A stretch of 64,000 nucleotides of DNA from Alteromonas sp. 5E99-2 (lineage in GTDB: Bacteria; Pseudomonadota; Gammaproteobacteria; Enterobacterales; Alteromonadaceae): assembly GCF_017368475.1 (NCBI RefSeq), contig NZ_JAFNJE010000001.1:372001-436000 (forward strand). The letters run 5' to 3'. The position numbers were made by a program, and so were the translations under genes. The notes below the pieces were generated by a model. That model was not told the DNA's origin. It did not search any database and saw only the letters and a list, made by a program, of their open reading frames with translations. This document shows, piece by piece, positions 62,626 through 64,000 of this stretch. Positions within the stretch are counted from its first letter, which is position 1. Each line of letters starts with the position of its first letter.

Positions 62626-64000
62626 ATGGCACACGTTAAAACTGGGTTATCACGAAAGCTACTTACTCGAGTGCTCTCTTTATATTTTGCACTCACACTG
62701 ACGGTTACTTTTACTCAGATTATCGTAGAGTATCACGCTACTAAAAGTAACGTTGAAGATGAGCTTCGTACGTTGAAAAATACATTTTCTACTAGTTTAA
62801 CCCGTGCAATTTGGGAACTAAACCTAGAACAAGCAGAATCTATAGCTCTAGGGCTAATGGAAATCCCTATTGTTGAAGGCGTTCAAATTCGTGATGAAAA
62901 CGGGCAATTTGTTGCTCAATTAGGTATCGCTGCGCAAAACTTTTCTGAAAATGATATCGCCACGTCTGGGCAAATGACAGACTATTCAGGCGGTGTATTT
63001 GGTTACAGCTTCCCTCTTATTTTTGAATTTTCGGGACGAACTTCCAATGTGGGCGATGTCACCCTATATTCTAACTTTGATATTATTTTCGGCCGTATAG
63101 AAATAGGAGTTATTTTATTAATAGCTAATGCAATATTAAAAACGGCATTTTTGATATTTTTGTTTATGTCTGCTTTTAAGACAATGTTAAGTACGCCTTT
63201 GCGCACTATTACCCGCCAAATGATGGAGTTTAATGCTGAACGGCCCCAAGATTCAAAATTGTCTTTGCACATTGAAGATGATAATGAATTAAGACAGCTC
63301 ACCAACTCCTACAACCATGTTATAGACGACTTAGTTGCGTCTCGCGATACACTCAAAAGTGCTCAAAATGAATTAGAATACGCCAATGAAAAATTAGATA
63401 ATCAAAATCTCCTTTTAGAGCAAGAGGTTGCAAAGAAAACCGCATCATTGAGCCATATCATGCTGGATTTAGAACAGCAAAAAGACGAGCTCATAGTCAA
63501 ACAAAGAGAGTTAAAGCAGGAAAACGAAAATCGCCAGTACATTGAAAACGAACTGAGACGGAAAAATAACGAATTGGCCTCATCCATGGGCACCCTCAGA
63601 ATCGCCAGAGATCAACTGCTAGAATCAGAACGTATGGCCTCGCTAGGCGGATTAGTTGCAGGTATTGCTCACGATATCAATACCCCTTTAGGCGTCAGTG
63701 TAACTGCTAGTAGCTTTATGCAAGAGCGTATTAAATCGTTAAAAACAAAATATGCCGACAATGCAATTACCAAGTCAGCAATGGATGATTTTTTTAAAGA
63801 AGTAGAACAAACATCTGATTTACTACTCAACAACCTATATCGCGCATCTGATTTAATCGCCAGCTTTAAGCAAGTTGCCGTAGACCAAACTAGCGAAGCC
63901 GAGCGTTGTTTCGATTTAAATGAATACTTACATGAAATTCTAAGTTCGCTGCTTCCAAGCTTTAAACATTCTCAGCATACCATCACCATCGAATGTCCTG
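62626..64000 (+). CDS. membrane sensor histidine kinase, 5' part only
   Basis: An open frame from the ATG at 62626 (AGGAA 7 bases upstream) to the window edge, 458 codons without a stop. It has a first membrane helix at about 17-35, a periplasmic domain of about 120 residues, a second helix at about 165-185, a HAMP-like segment (LSTPLRTITRQM), a long coiled coil at about 225-330, then the H-box GIAHDINTPLGV with His349. The HDINTPLG form marks the hybrid or group-4-like kinases that commonly work with chemotaxis or development. The ATP-binding domain lies beyond the edge. The gene is divergent from phoB. The signal is unknown. Confidence 0.85.
   Translation, partial: MAHVKTGLSRKLLTRVLSLYFALTLTVTFTQIIVEYHATKSNVEDELRTLKNTFSTSLTRAIWELNLEQAESIALGLMEIPIVEGVQIRDENGQFVAQLGIAAQNFSENDIATSGQMTDYSGGVFGYSFPLIFEFSGRTSNVGDVTLYSNFDIIFGRIEIGVILLIANAILKTAFLIFLFMSAFKTMLSTPLRTITRQMMEFNAERPQDSKLSLHIEDDNELRQLTNSYNHVIDDLVASRDTLKSAQNELEYANEKLDNQNLLLEQEVAKKTASLSHIMLDLEQQKDELIVKQRELKQENENRQYIENELRRKNNELASSMGTLRIARDQLLESERMASLGGLVAGIAHDINTPLGVSVTASSFMQERIKSLKTKYADNAITKSAMDDFFKEVEQTSDLLLNNLYRASDLIASFKQVAVDQTSEAERCFDLNEYLHEILSSLLPSFKHSQHTITIECP

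Noticed and set aside
1-64000. CRISPR arrays, rRNA or tRNA genes, prophage, integrons, plasmid functions
   Set aside because: I saw no regularly spaced repeats, no tRNA- or rRNA-like sequence, and no phage, integrase or replication genes on either strand.

Overview
The window looks like chromosomal DNA of a marine, motile, aerobic gammaproteobacterium of the Alteromonadales type. It is AT-rich and densely coded on both strands. It carries TonB-dependent receptors, chemoreceptors, FlgO-domain proteins, an exported KatG, YceI/cytochrome b561 genes and a PhoBR pair. The genus is an inference from gene content only. I see no rRNA, tRNA, CRISPR array, prophage or intact mobile element. The only mobile-element trace is a decayed IS982-family transposase at about 18.56-18.88 kb.

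Layout. 0-1.1 kb: 5' end of a TonB-dependent receptor gene, a DUF2946-like protein and a small acidic protein. 1.3-10.7 kb: sterol-desaturase-like and rhodanese genes, two chemoreceptors (one membrane-bound, one soluble with a zinc-binding CZB domain), two tandem FlgO-domain genes behind a good sigma-28 promoter match, an RhlE-type helicase, a secreted jelly-roll-like protein and a PH-domain protein. 10.9-14.8 kb: a three-gene sugar operon (mannose-6-phosphate isomerase family, mannitol dehydrogenase family, and an Nramp-fold transporter lacking the usual metal-binding motifs). 14.9-18.9 kb: a PepSY membrane pair with a possible Fur site, a lipoprotein built of 18-19 residue VNG repeats, an exported orphan and the IS remnant. 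19-26.1 kb: GST, glycosyltransferases, and a tightly packed operon of signal peptidase I, acyl-CoA transferase-GNAT fusion and HDAC-family deacetylase.

26.2-34.1 kb: a large propeller lipoprotein, then what looks like a zinc-uptake region. This has a ZnuD-like receptor with a His/Asp/Glu-rich loop behind two identical 12-bp Zur-type palindromes, an FtsX-like permease and its LolD-like ATPase. An oppositely oriented NTF2-like gene sits between permease and ATPase. 34.2-40 kb: aminotransferase, thioesterase, acetyltransferase, YjdM, an orphan and a lipoprotein 5'-nucleotidase. 40-42.4 kb: an operon of a chalcone-isomerase-like protein, an RhlA-like hydrolase and a JmjC/cupin-like oxygenase. 42.6-54.6 kb: periplasmic KatG, a DUF748 protein, a 58-residue ribbon-helix-helix protein, a TonB-C-domain protein, an alkyltransferase-like protein, Rho inhibitor Rof, an EamA transporter without a normal start codon, a YceI-cytochrome b561-YceI operon and a periplasmic binding protein.

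54.6-62.5 kb: a phosphate-response block read leftwards. PhoB, PhoR and an orphan PstS-like protein are followed by a Pho-box-like site, a beta-helix lipoprotein and a TonB-dependent receptor. The layout suggests an outer-membrane uptake system for a phosphorus compound under PhoB control. The window ends inside a large sensor histidine kinase gene that has no stop in the window.
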